From NCBI GenBank assembly GCA_017540585.1, contig JAFYAT010000015.1, positions 1-42,524 on the forward strand: 42,524 nucleotides of DNA, given 5' to 3'. The translations under genes and the position numbers were made by a program. Source of the stretch: Bacteroidaceae bacterium. Its GTDB lineage: Bacteria > Bacteroidota > Bacteroidia > Bacteroidales > Bacteroidaceae. The notes beneath the pieces are model-generated. The model was given only the letters and a program-made list of their open reading frames with translations. It was not told the origin of the DNA and searched no databases. The stretch's first letter is position 1. Each line of letters begins with the position of its first letter. This document shows, in pieces, positions 26,003 to 34,933 of this stretch.

Positions 26003-26052
26003 ATTTAACAGCAATTAAACAGCGATTGAACACTGTTTAATTGCTGTTAAAT
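26003..26052. terminator. Perfect 20-bp-stem hairpin
   Basis: Arms 26003-26022 and 26033-26052 are perfectly complementary over 20 bases (ATTTAACAGCAATTAAACAG arm) around a ten-base loop. It is about 90 bases downstream of the GH36 fragment stop, which suggests the original terminator of that gene, although it is A/T-rich with no clear T-run. A related AGCTGTTAAAAGG follows at 26064. Confidence 0.65.
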
Positions 26053-26199
26053 TGTTGATAAAAAGCTGTTAAAAGGTGTTATATTTCTGCAAAAATCATG
26101 TCGCATCCATTCGTAAGCAAGCGGGACTGCCCCCTTCTGACGATACAAGAGCAATGCGGACACTCAGAGTGCGCAGAGTCTCCGCCCATATCTACCATG

Positions 26200-26223
26200 A
26201 AAAATTGGTTTCATGACCATAAA
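26200..26223. repeat. Short inverted repeat (ATGAAA/TTTCAT)
   Basis: ATGAAA and TTTCAT flank an eight-base centre near 26203-26220, within a non-coding stretch. It may be a regulator site or part of a decayed element. Confidence 0.3.
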
Positions 26224-26273
26224 AAGTTGACTTCATCAGCACTAAATACTCGTTTGTTCTGCATAAATTCTTA

Positions 26274-26326
26274 ATTCGCCGACGCTGAATACATATTCAC
26301 CGACAGCGAATTAGTATTCAGCGTCG
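26274..26326. repeat. Symmetrical repeat cluster
   Basis: A 13-bp inverted repeat (26280-26292 and 26314-26326, CGACGCTGAATAC arm) encloses 21 bases. Overlapping it, ATTCGCCGACGCTGAAT (26274-26290) and ATTCACCGACAGCGAAT (26294-26310) form a direct repeat, 14 of 17 bases identical with a 20-base period. The combination looks like a multi-site operator or a mobile-element end. No gene with a clear start lies next to it. Confidence 0.5.
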
Positions 26327-26760
26327 ATGTTTACAAAAATAATGGTGAGCAAACAAACTTTTCATGCTGAGAAAGCAAAGTTTGCATGCCCACCAAACAC
26401 TTTTATGATGGTAGATACATTTTCAGATGATGTAGAAGTCAAAGTTGGTGGTAGGCTTCAGCCTTTACAGAAGTCGTGTTTTCAAGGAGTTATGTTAACA
26501 ATGCACTATTACTGGCGACAACAGGACATGTAATTCTGCAAGAAAGAAAGTCAAAAGCATAACGAGAATTGTATTATATGACAGTTTTTCTCTCTTCTAA
26601 TTTTGAATTTGAGTGCTTGTCACCATTGTCCGCTGCAAGCGTTGAGGGCAGCAGAAATGGCGAGAGGTGCATTGATGTCGGTTACATCTGTACAGCCATC
26701 GGGAAATTGTTCGTGTTCCTCAGGTGTACAGGTGTATCTGAGTGTACAGTCCTTGACTGA
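26327..26760. other. Stretch without a supportable gene
   Basis: Short frames exist on both strands (plus 26327-26533, minus 26620-26913) but none has a recognisable family, a clear ribosome-binding site or compositional support. The minus-strand frame overlaps the esterase remnant that is coded on the plus strand. Confidence 0.4.
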
Positions 26761-27161
26761 CACACCGTAGCGACGGGAGAAAAGGGTCTCGAAAAGACAG
26801 AGACTTGCGGTGTATCTTGGCAATCCCATGCCAAGGTAAGTAACGACGGCAGACAGAAAGTGAGCGGAATAGATGATAAGGTCTATCTCGTTTCGCAAGC
26901 AATGAAGACTCATTCTGCCCTCAAGTTCATTGAGGATGCAGACAATGAGACGATTCAGAAGTTTCGCACTATACGAAGTGGTTCTTTGGCTGTGAAGATG
27001 ACTATTTTCTATTTGACCTTAACGCAAGAATCCATCAACTCATGCGCAACAAGCAAATCAAGGATGAACTACGCATTCGCAACGGAGTGCACAATTGGGA
27101 ATATTGGCATACAGCCTTACGTCTTTCTCTTCCTTTCGCTTCTCGCAACTTCGACAAGTGA
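26761..27161 (+). pseudogene. Frameshifted 3' remnant of an alpha/beta-hydrolase esterase gene
   Basis: One plus-strand frame reads DDKVYLVSQAMKTHSALKFIEDADNE up to about 26970. A second frame continues from about 26970 with KWFFGCEDDYFLFDLN, then HQLMRNKQIKDELRIRNGVHNWEYW, ending FASRNFDK and TGA at 27159-27161. Joined, these resemble the C-terminal third of esterase D/FrmB-like carbohydrate esterases, including the Asp of GCEDDY and the His of GVHNWEYW as catalytic residues. There is no intact start or nucleophile serine. Remnants of a carbohydrate esterase next to a GH36 fragment suggest that this stretch once belonged to a glycan-utilisation locus. Confidence 0.6.
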
Positions 27162-27190
27162 TAGCATACGGATATACAATAAACGGGCAT

Positions 27191-27958
27191 TTAACACATC
27201 AGCCCTGTAAACTCAAACATTTTTGTAAAGTATTTAACGCAACACATGGGGAAACATGAAAACATGCCATTAGCACGACAAGCCTTTGCATCCTCATGAG
27301 TAATCAACAGACGATTCGAAATACTCATCGTACTAACGCCACCAGTACGCATGGTTACAAAATCCTTCTCAATATATTTTGCGTTTAAGCCCCTTTTGTA
27401 GAACAGGCGAACCATCATGTCAAAATCCGCAGCAATCTTATAATTGAGAGAATAGTCACCGACTTCCTGATATACTGATCTCTTCAAATAGAACGAAGGA
27501 TGAGCAGGCATATACCCCCACCTTAAGAGCGAAGGACGAAATATCTTGGACGAGTAATAGCGGACAGATTTGTCTAATTGTCCATCATTCACGAAATGGA
27601 CATCGCCATAAGTAGCCTCTAAAGAACTGTCTGTCTCAAAGGCATTTGCTATAGTAGCGAGGACATCATTAGATGTATAGAAATCGTCCGAATTAAGAAT
27701 ACCGACAACATCACCCTTTGACAAGCGTATTCCCTTGTTCATGGCATCGTATATACCACCATCATGTTCGGAAACGTACTGAAGCCTGCCTTCGAATGCA
27801 GGTTCAAACTCATGCACTATGTCCATCGTAGCGTCGCACGATGCACCGTCTATTATCCACACTTCGTAGTCCTTGTAGGTCTGTCGGAGAATGGACGAGA
27901 GGGTGTCCCTCAACGTCAAGGCACTGTTATATGTAGGTACGATTATAGATATCTTCAT
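27191..27958 (-). CDS. GT2-family glycosyltransferase
   Basis: This 255-residue cytosolic protein has a GT-A fold start (MKISIIVPTYNSALTLRDTL), the nucleotide-sugar residues IIDGASCDAT, an SEHDGGIYDAMNKG segment and the metal-binding LNSDDFY motif. It adds a sugar to the lipid-linked repeat unit; donor and acceptor cannot be read. It is the last gene of the exopolysaccharide operon, six bases after the GT4 gene, and its 3' end faces the esterase remnant 29 bases away. The segment after 160 (PAHPSFYLKRSVYQEVG...AADFDMMVRLF) is typical of the WcaA/GT2 subgroup. Confidence 0.9.
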   Translation of the reverse strand: MKISIIVPTYNSALTLRDTLSSILRQTYKDYEVWIIDGASCDATMDIVHEFEPAFEGRLQYVSEHDGGIYDAMNKGIRLSKGDVVGILNSDDFYTSNDVLATIANAFETDSSLEATYGDVHFVNDGQLDKSVRYYSSKIFRPSLLRWGYMPAHPSFYLKRSVYQEVGDYSLNYKIAADFDMMVRLFYKRGLNAKYIEKDFVTMRTGGVSTMSISNRLLITHEDAKACRANGMFSCFPMCCVKYFTKMFEFTGLMC

Positions 27959-27963
27959 TAGTC

Positions 27964-29025
27964 TTACTGATTTAGCAATCTACTGTACAGTTCGTAATAT
28001 TCCTGTCCCATCCTATCCCATGAGAAGCTGTGAGCCTTCTCCATTCCGTGCGCTATGACGGACGCTCTCGCTGTGGAATCGGAAAGCAGCTGGAACTTCT
28101 CTTGCAGCGACTCGGCAGTTATCTCCGAGAGCAGCATATGCTTGTCGCCTATCACCTCTGGTATTGACGACGAGTCCATTGCTACCACCGGGCAGCCTGC
28201 CATCTGTGCTTCAAGCACAGGCAGTCCAAAGCCCTCGTAGAGCGAGGTGTAAAGAAGACAGAAAGCCTCGTTGTACAGACGGTTCAACTCCTCGTCAGTT
28301 ACGATGCCGCAGTATTCGTACTGCAAACCGCTTTGACGCATAAGTGCTTCCTCATCAGCTGTCAGTGGCACACCGACTATCTTGATACTACGTCCAAGCT
28401 CGGCAAGAGGTGCAACCAAGGCGTTGAAATTCTTGTATCGGTCACGCTTGCCAACGAAGAGGACGAAGTCCTGTGAGCAGGAATCCTCCATCGGGAAGAA
28501 CTTGTTGTCAACTCCGTTGTATATTACCGACACCTTATCCTTTGGTACGTCAGGCAAGAAGCGGAAAAGGTCCTTGCGAGTGTTATCCGATATGCATACC
28601 ACATGGTCAGCCATACGGATGGCACGGAACATCTGACTGCAATGTATGTATCTCTTCAATGGGTTGGTGACGAACATCCTATAGGAGAAGTCATGCACGG
28701 TAGTAACGTTCACGGCTTTAGGATGACCTGACAGGCGGTAGTAGCTCGAGTGGAAGATGAACTTGCCTCCACCTGCAACGTCGCTTGGCACAGAAGGGTT
28801 GAACCAACGGCGCAAAGCCATCAGGCGAGTCTTGAAAGAATGCAGAGCAATTCCATCCAGAGTTAGCTCCTTGCGCACTATGTTACTGCAAGCATCCTCA
28901 CCTTCCAATGCAACGACGTCAACATCGCCGTGCGACATGATGTGATTCAACAGTTTTCCCCACACCACAGAGATACCTCCACAGCGTTGCAGGGAGAATA
29001 TTATATTGTCATATACAACCTTCAT
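27964..29025 (-). CDS. GT4-family glycosyltransferase
   Basis: This 353-residue protein has a GT-B fold. The N-terminal half includes an RCGGISVVWGKLL start and HDFSYRMF; the C-terminal half has VGKRDRYKNF and the donor-site motif YEGFGLPVLEAQMAGCPVV with the EX7E glutamates. The ATG at 29025 (MKVVYDNIIF) is preferred over the upstream in-frame start at 29094, which would overlap the WbsX-like gene; with it, the spacing is 10 bases. It probably transfers a hexose or deoxyhexose in repeat-unit assembly on the cytosolic face of the inner membrane. Confidence 0.9.
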   Translation of the reverse strand: MKVVYDNIIFSLQRCGGISVVWGKLLNHIMSHGDVDVVALEGEDACSNIVRKELTLDGIALHSFKTRLMALRRWFNPSVPSDVAGGGKFIFHSSYYRLSGHPKAVNVTTVHDFSYRMFVTNPLKRYIHCSQMFRAIRMADHVVCISDNTRKDLFRFLPDVPKDKVSVIYNGVDNKFFPMEDSCSQDFVLFVGKRDRYKNFNALVAPLAELGRSIKIVGVPLTADEEALMRQSGLQYEYCGIVTDEELNRLYNEAFCLLYTSLYEGFGLPVLEAQMAGCPVVAMDSSSIPEVIGDKHMLLSEITAESLQEKFQLLSDSTARASVIAHGMEKAHSFSWDRMGQEYYELYSRLLNQ

Positions 29026-29035
29026 AAGCAAAGTG

Positions 29036-30127
29036 TCATTTAGCACAGACTGCATCCACAGCCCTACGCAAAGCATGAATGAATCCCTTGCCAAACTTCA
29101 TGTCCGGTTCCATGTAGTTGCCCTCGCCCCACTCGTTCCATGACTTGAGGAACACCAGTGGGTTGTCCTTCTTCGCAGCAACTGAAGACAAGGCATCGAG
29201 ACAATGCTTGTGGAACTCGTCAGGAGTAGCATGAGTATATAGCATTCCGTTCACACCGCTTCTAGGAGTGTGGTCCCAGTTAGGCATGATGACAGGACAA
29301 TACCTCTCGTCCTTGCGCTCCTTGTCTGTAAGCAGGACGTGCCAGAGCTTCCTGTAGTCGTTAGTACGCGGACGCTGTAGTATCATACTAGTCAACTTGC
29401 GTACAGCCCACTTGAAGTCATGTACCCAGTCAGGACTCATACGGCAAGCTCCGACCGAATTGCAGCCCTTGGAAAGAATAGCATCGCCCTCTTGGTCTGG
29501 CAACAAGGAGAAGCCAACGAAGTAGAACTCAGGAAGCCCGTTCTCCCTTGCAAGCCTTTGCCATTCCTGCATGAACTCAGTCACGTCAGGCATTAGGAGC
29601 GGCTTGTAGATGACATACAAGAGCTTTCCGTCAACCTTTATGTATCGAGCGTCCTTGAAGGCGGCAAGTCGGGCATAGAAGTGCTTCTCGTAGTCTTCCT
29701 TTCCAGGGTAAGTCTGTTCAGCCAGCACCTTCTTGTCAACCACAGAGCCTTCGTTGTTCCAGAACTTCTTGAACCATGACTCGTTTGCCCAGCAAAGGCA
29801 GAAAGGGAAGTCCGGCTTACCACTTTCTACAACCTCTCTGAACGGCATCTCAAGTTCCTCATGACCATTGCCAAACCAATACTCATAGTAGCAGAAGCCA
29901 TCGACTCCAGCTTCACGCGCAAGCTGTGCCTGCTGCTCACGTACCTCAGGAACGCGTAGGTCATAGAATCCCAAGTCTGTAGGAATCTTAGGCTGATAGT
30001 GACCACGGAACAATGGCTTTGCCTTAACGACATTAGTCCATTCGGTAAAGCCCTTGCCCCACCATTCATCGTTGTGAGCGGTAGGATGATACTGTGGAAG
30101 ATAAAACGCTATTACTTGTGGTTTCAT
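29036..30127 (-). CDS. WbsX-like glycosyltransferase/glycoside-active protein
   Basis: This 363-residue protein matches the WbsX family found in O-antigen and capsule loci: the start KPQVIAFYLPQYHPTAHND, then GKGFTEWTNV, GFCYYEYWF, FCLCWANE and a C-terminal FLKSWNEWGEGNYMEPD. The fold resembles a TIM-barrel GH99-like enzyme, so transferase activity is by annotation tradition rather than by a GT fold. No membrane helix or signal is seen. It starts 2 bases after the pyruvyltransferase stop, which supports operon membership. Its exact reaction is unknown. Confidence 0.87.
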   Translation of the reverse strand: MKPQVIAFYLPQYHPTAHNDEWWGKGFTEWTNVVKAKPLFRGHYQPKIPTDLGFYDLRVPEVREQQAQLAREAGVDGFCYYEYWFGNGHEELEMPFREVVESGKPDFPFCLCWANESWFKKFWNNEGSVVDKKVLAEQTYPGKEDYEKHFYARLAAFKDARYIKVDGKLLYVIYKPLLMPDVTEFMQEWQRLARENGLPEFYFVGFSLLPDQEGDAILSKGCNSVGACRMSPDWVHDFKWAVRKLTSMILQRPRTNDYRKLWHVLLTDKERKDERYCPVIMPNWDHTPRSGVNGMLYTHATPDEFHKHCLDALSSVAAKKDNPLVFLKSWNEWGEGNYMEPDMKFGKGFIHALRRAVDAVCAK

Positions 30128-30129
30128 TA

Positions 30130-31299
30130 TTACTTTATAGTATTTTTTAAGTATTCTCTTATACCGTATGCTCGTTCCTTGTACAATGGCATCTGCTGTG
30201 CAAGGGCACTGTGAATCGCATCACCATTGTCCATAAGATACTTCAGGGAGTCAGTTAGCTCTCCCTCACGGAAACTCTTGCTCTGCACAACAAGTCTCTC
30301 GTCAAGGTTCAAGTCCTTTGCTATACCCTTTGACTTTATCGAATAGCCCAAGGCTATTGTTGGTACACACATGGAGTAAGCCGAGATGACAGAATGAGTT
30401 CGTGCCCCAATGAAGTACCTGCACTTGGAGATTACATATCGAATCTCACAATAATTAAGTGCATCAATGTCAAGTACCGATACACGACTACTATGAAGGG
30501 TGTCACGTACCAAGGCAGAGATGCTTCTATCATCCTGGCTCTCACCTCCTGCGTTCCATACCACATGAGGAATCAGCAGGATGTGCATATCGGTGTTAGC
30601 AAGGATATACTCCAGAGCCTTTACCACCTCCTTGCCAAATCCAGTATTGAGCGTAGTTCCTCCCAACGTATAACTGCTTAGGTTCACACCTATGACATCA
30701 CCCTCGAAGCACTTAGGAAGAGCGCACTCCTCAGGTTCAAGTATGAACGCCGGGTCTGGGAACAGACACACGTTCTTCAGTCCAAGACTCTTGAAGAAAT
30801 CATAGGTCAGGGACTCACGAGCATATATCAACGAGTAATTGAAAAGAGTCTTTTCCTTCTCAGGTGTCAGGTTCTCCCTTCCCATGGAACAAGCCCACAG
30901 TATAGTCCTTACACCCTTGTCATGCAAGTAGTCATTCGTATAGATGATTTCGTTATTCTCGTAGCACATCATGTCGCCACCAGTAGAAAGCATAACGTCA
31001 TCCTTACTAATCATCTTCAGGAATGTGCGGAAGAAGTACAGTTTTCTCCACTTCAAGGTCGTATTGGTCTTGAATAACCTGTTCAGCACAGCGAATAGTT
31101 TATCCAACAGATAGTTCTCAAGTGAATAGGGAACCAGTGTGACGTACCTATCCACTCCAAGCCTATGGTCAAGTGCAGTGTCACTACAATATCCGATGCA
31201 GTCACTCACAGGACTGTCAAGCAAAATAGCTGTTCCTTTTGCAATGGCTTCACAACCTCTGTTACCACCATCATAATGTAAAGGAAAAAAATATCTCAT
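30130..31299 (-). CDS. Polysaccharide pyruvyltransferase family protein
   Basis: This 389-residue protein belongs to the family that adds pyruvate ketals from phosphoenolpyruvate to exopolysaccharide sugars. Motifs include HYDGGNRGCEAIAKG at the N-terminus, MLSTGGDMMCYEN, LPDPAFIL and the C-terminal FIGARTHSVISAYSMCVPTIALGYSIKSKG. The start codon overlaps the stop of the Wzy-like gene as ATGA (31296-31299), so translation is coupled. It would place a negative charge on the polymer. The acceptor sugar cannot be inferred. Confidence 0.88.
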   Translation of the reverse strand: MRYFFPLHYDGGNRGCEAIAKGTAILLDSPVSDCIGYCSDTALDHRLGVDRYVTLVPYSLENYLLDKLFAVLNRLFKTNTTLKWRKLYFFRTFLKMISKDDVMLSTGGDMMCYENNEIIYTNDYLHDKGVRTILWACSMGRENLTPEKEKTLFNYSLIYARESLTYDFFKSLGLKNVCLFPDPAFILEPEECALPKCFEGDVIGVNLSSYTLGGTTLNTGFGKEVVKALEYILANTDMHILLIPHVVWNAGGESQDDRSISALVRDTLHSSRVSVLDIDALNYCEIRYVISKCRYFIGARTHSVISAYSMCVPTIALGYSIKSKGIAKDLNLDERLVVQSKSFREGELTDSLKYLMDNGDAIHSALAQQMPLYKERAYGIREYLKNTIK

Positions 31300-32573
31300 A
31301 CTTCAGTCTTATCTTTATGCCATACAATACTAACCTTGGCAAACAAGTACAATAGACCTGCGACCAGGTATTGAATAGCTAGTGGAGCACTATAATAACG
31401 ATAATAGAAAATGCCGAATATCGGGATGGTGACAAGACAGAACAGCATCAGCACATCCGATATATCATACACTTCCCGATTGAATCGCCCTATTACTATC
31501 AAACTTATCAGTGCAAACAAGAAACTCAGGACAAAAGCTCCTATCACACCGACATCCAAAAGCCATGAACCGACATGAGAAGCAAACACGCCGACGAAGA
31601 AGCCTTCTCTTGCCGTACGCTCCGTCTTTGTGTCGGCATACTGACTATTGAATACTATCCATGAAGTAATAGGTATCTCTCTTTCTATATAATACAGATC
31701 CGAATTATGATTCTCATAGAAATAGCAATAATTCAGGAAAGGTTGTCCTGCGTATTCCAGCATACTACCAGAAGCACCTTCCTCCCTCTCTTCAAAACGG
31801 GAGATAGATACGGCTACAATATACACAGTACCTATAATCATAACAGGAACCGAAAGAATACCGAAGAAATATTTCACTCTTTTTTCAAGATGCTTCTGGA
31901 ACAGAATCAAACAGAAAAAGAACATCAATCCATAGTAGATAATCTCTGTTCTGTCCGCAGAAACCATACCTCTCAACACTGGTCCTACAGATACAAGCAG
32001 GAGCGGGGAGGTAAGCCACAGCGAGCGTTTCTCAATACAAGTGAAATAGAAAAACAACGGCAAAGCAAAGAGTGTCAACGATGCTGGCAGGAGGAATATC
32101 TTGATTGCAACATGCATCGTGGCAAGTTTTACCTCAAACGGAGACATATCACCAGCATAACCCGCTTCCTTGATATAGTTAAAGTCACCATCCAACAGAC
32201 CAGAGATAGAACCCATAACTACATAAGCCATCAAGAAGCCCTGCAAAGTAATTATCCCTGTAAGTACATACAGCACTATCCTATGCGCATTCTCAATCCT
32301 CTTTATCTTCTCCGGTCGTATCAATGCAAAAGGAGCAATTGTCATAGTAACAAATGCACAATACGTTATAGTCGCAAATATGCTGATATCTGGGGCATAT
32401 CCATCACATAGCACACCGCTACCTTCCATATAACCGCCCTCAACCATAATAACACAGCAAAAGCTTGTTATTGTAAACAGAAGAGTCATATAAACGGCTA
32501 TATCGAATACATGATTGCGCTGCCAGAAGTAATACGTCAAACTAGCAAAATATATCAATGGAATGAAATGCAT
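31296..32573 (-). CDS. wzy: Wzy-like polysaccharide polymerase, multi-pass membrane protein
   Basis: This 425-residue protein has about ten or more membrane helices and a long periplasmic loop near residues 240-310 containing EREIPITSWIVFNSQYADT. This topology is that of O-antigen/oligosaccharide repeat unit polymerases, which link units on the periplasmic side. Sequence is poorly conserved in this family, so the call rests on topology and context (flippase, chain-length protein and several transferases in the same operon). The upstream gap to the nitroreductase-like gene is 17 bases. Confidence 0.78.
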   Translation of the reverse strand: MHFIPLIYFASLTYYFWQRNHVFDIAVYMTLLFTITSFCCVIMVEGGYMEGSGVLCDGYAPDISIFATITYCAFVTMTIAPFALIRPEKIKRIENAHRIVLYVLTGIITLQGFLMAYVVMGSISGLLDGDFNYIKEAGYAGDMSPFEVKLATMHVAIKIFLLPASLTLFALPLFFYFTCIEKRSLWLTSPLLLVSVGPVLRGMVSADRTEIIYYGLMFFFCLILFQKHLEKRVKYFFGILSVPVMIIGTVYIVAVSISRFEEREEGASGSMLEYAGQPFLNYCYFYENHNSDLYYIEREIPITSWIVFNSQYADTKTERTAREGFFVGVFASHVGSWLLDVGVIGAFVLSFLFALISLIVIGRFNREVYDISDVLMLFCLVTIPIFGIFYYRYYSAPLAIQYLVAGLLYLFAKVSIVWHKDKTEV

Positions 32574-32590
32574 ACCTGACTTTGTTAGTA

Positions 32591-33586
32591 CTAATGATAA
32601 GTATTAGTTACCGTAAAAGGTTTACGTGTTGACTGTGCAATGTTCATCTCATCATACATATAACCTGTACCCAAGATTGCAACCATTGCCTCATTCTCTG
32701 GGATACCAAACCTCTTTTGGATTCTCAGGAGTTTATATGTCAGGAAACCACATGACAATGGTATTGTTCCCAAGCCAAGATAATGCAAGGAATTCATTAA
32801 GTTCTGTGCGTACAATCCACCATCTATATAGCACTGGAACGGTTCATGATTAAGGAATCCCTTCATATCCGCAGTAACGACAATACAACAATTGATATCA
32901 TGTGAAAAGCCATTGCATCCACCCTGCATATCAAGAAGGTCATGCGCATCCTTGCCGAAATAGACATGAGTGTGCCATGCCTGACGATTACATGCAGAAG
33001 GAGTACGCGATGCAAGTGTCAAGGCTTCGTCAATTACGTCCTTAGATGGTAACTCATCCTTAAAGTATCGTATTGAATGACGACTATATAGCAAGCTTTG
33101 GAAATCTCCCTTGGCATCATTCATTATATCTGTACTATGATACAAAGAGATACCAGAAGACACCGTCAGATCATTTGTATTATAACCAGACTGTTCACAT
33201 AGAGAATCAAAGGCTTCCTTTATACGGCTAACATCAACCCCATCGTTCTCCTGATACCTGATATATTCCTTTATTGTTGATAATGAATAAAGAAGGAAAC
33301 GTGAATCCTCTTTTCCATAACGTTTATTATATTTCTGAAGTCTGTTTATGAGGTTTGTCACTTTAGCCTGTCCAAAGCCCTTGCGAGGATTCTTCATAGA
33401 CATACCTTTCTCTATCACGTGGTTCTCACGTAAAAGAGTGTACTGCATCTTATGCAAGTCATTATCTGTCCTAAACGAAGCATTATACTTGCACAACCTA
33501 CACCAATACTGAAGGACTTCAACCAAAAGTGTAAACCACATTGGGAGTCTCAAATATATCCTTTCTGCAATATCCTTTATCGTCAT
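32591..33586 (-). CDS. Nitroreductase-family flavoprotein in the exopolysaccharide operon
   Basis: This 331-residue protein has an N-terminal helical region (1-150) unlike simple nitroreductases. A nitroreductase-fold domain follows with the FMN-binding SRHSIRYFKDELPSKD, TPSACNRQAWHTHV and a C-terminal GIPENEAMVAILGTGYM. The start at 33586 is chosen over 33625: its ATG overlaps the flippase stop as ATGA, and AAGGAG lies about 11 bases upstream. Such proteins recur in polysaccharide loci with unclear function; modification of a sugar or lipid carrier by a flavin-dependent redox step is a guess. Confidence 0.83.
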   Translation of the reverse strand: MTIKDIAERIYLRLPMWFTLLVEVLQYWCRLCKYNASFRTDNDLHKMQYTLLRENHVIEKGMSMKNPRKGFGQAKVTNLINRLQKYNKRYGKEDSRFLLYSLSTIKEYIRYQENDGVDVSRIKEAFDSLCEQSGYNTNDLTVSSGISLYHSTDIMNDAKGDFQSLLYSRHSIRYFKDELPSKDVIDEALTLASRTPSACNRQAWHTHVYFGKDAHDLLDMQGGCNGFSHDINCCIVVTADMKGFLNHEPFQCYIDGGLYAQNLMNSLHYLGLGTIPLSCGFLTYKLLRIQKRFGIPENEAMVAILGTGYMYDEMNIAQSTRKPFTVTNTYH

Positions 33587-34926
33587 TTTATTATATCTCT
33601 CCTTAATGAAAAAAGATATCTCCATCCAAAGAAAATGGATTCTATCTGTAGTTTGAAAATATGTCGATATGGCTTTATCAGAAGATTTGCAAAAAAGCCA
33701 GACGAAACAATAGTAACAACAGAAACAATAGCAGCACCCATAATACCATACCTACCAATCAACACATAGTTCAGTATCACACATACGATGACCGCAATTA
33801 CATTACGAACGGACGCAAATTTCTGTATTCCCTCAATTATCATCAGCTGTCCGGATGTTTGTGAAAGAGCGTCTCCCACAACCCTGAACGCCATAATGTT
33901 CAAAACGCCAGCAGCATATATGTACGATTCGCCATACATGAAGTAAACCAATGGATACGATGCAAGACTAACGATACAGGCCACAAGCATACTTAACCAG
34001 AAAGTAACGCCAAAGAACTGAAGTGAAACCTGATGATAACGCTCTCTATTCTCGTTTCTGACCCTAACGAGCACAGGGCTTATCGTGAGTGCTATTATTG
34101 ATGGTACGTTTATCAGGACATTCGTTAGCTGAAATGCAACGGAGTATAGTCCCAGCTGTGTATCATCAAGCATCTTGGATATCATTATCTGGTCTATTCG
34201 TGAGTAAATCACAATTGCAATACAAGAAAGCAGAAGCGGAAATGCCTGTTTAAGCAGAACTAATGCCACTTCCTTGTCAAAGACACACTTTCTGATACTC
34301 TCTATCTTCTGGGAATACGACATAGTATAACCAGACGCAAGAAGCAAAGAATCAAGAAGCAATGATGCAATAAACCAGATAAGGTCAGCCTTTAACCAAA
34401 GAAGCACAATCTTAACCATTGCGCCTAAAATGGTTCTTGTAATCTCAGTCTTGACACAATATTCATTCCATACAATAGACGTGAAATGATTACGAAATAC
34501 CCAAGTAGAATTAAACACGACACTAAACGAGTAAATCATAATGTATGTTCGCACCATTTCGTCCGATTCAGATACAAATGTAGTGACGAAAACAGCAGCA
34601 AGTACAATGACTGAAAATATAAGCTTCAATCCAAATGCCGTACCGACTATAACATCCCTTCGTTCTGGCATTCTTGCCTCTTCCCTAATCTGAATATTAT
34701 CCAAGCCAAAATCAGCAAACACCTGGAATATGGCGATATAACTCATGACATAGTTCATCAAGCCATATTGTTCAGGACCTAAATATCGTGCTATGATAAT
34801 ACCAACAACAAGTGTACCAATAAGATTGACACACTTGCCCGATACAGCCCAAAACACATTGGTGAATATCTTTTTCCTTGTTTCACTAAGATGAAGCCTA
34901 TTGGTCAATAATTTCAGATAATCCAC
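33583..34926 (-). CDS. wzx: Wzx-type polysaccharide flippase
   Basis: This protein of about 447 residues has 12 or more membrane helices of the MATE/MOP flippase type, with KIFTNVFWAVSGKCVNLIGTL and IIARYLGPEQYGLMNYV near the start, a hallmark of the polysaccharide biosynthesis family. It flips the undecaprenyl-linked repeat unit to the periplasm. The start is uncertain: the longest frame begins at 35007 inside the Wzz-like gene, while GTG at 34926 or TTG at 34908 (TNRLHLSETRKK) would give a normal N-terminus. The stop overlaps the next start as ATGA. Confidence 0.9.
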   Translation of the reverse strand: MDYLKLLTNRLHLSETRKKIFTNVFWAVSGKCVNLIGTLVVGIIIARYLGPEQYGLMNYVMSYIAIFQVFADFGLDNIQIREEARMPERRDVIVGTAFGLKLIFSVIVLAAVFVTTFVSESDEMVRTYIMIYSFSVVFNSTWVFRNHFTSIVWNEYCVKTEITRTILGAMVKIVLLWLKADLIWFIASLLLDSLLLASGYTMSYSQKIESIRKCVFDKEVALVLLKQAFPLLLSCIAIVIYSRIDQIMISKMLDDTQLGLYSVAFQLTNVLINVPSIIALTISPVLVRVRNENRERYHQVSLQFFGVTFWLSMLVACIVSLASYPLVYFMYGESYIYAAGVLNIMAFRVVGDALSQTSGQLMIIEGIQKFASVRNVIAVIVCVILNYVLIGRYGIMGAAIVSVVTIVSSGFFANLLIKPYRHIFKLQIESIFFGWRYLFSLRRDIIK

Positions 34927-34933
34927 GTCCTGA

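Noticed and set aside
26620-26913. Minus-strand 97-residue ORF
   Set aside because: It overlaps the plus-strand esterase remnant, has no recognised family and no ribosome-binding site.
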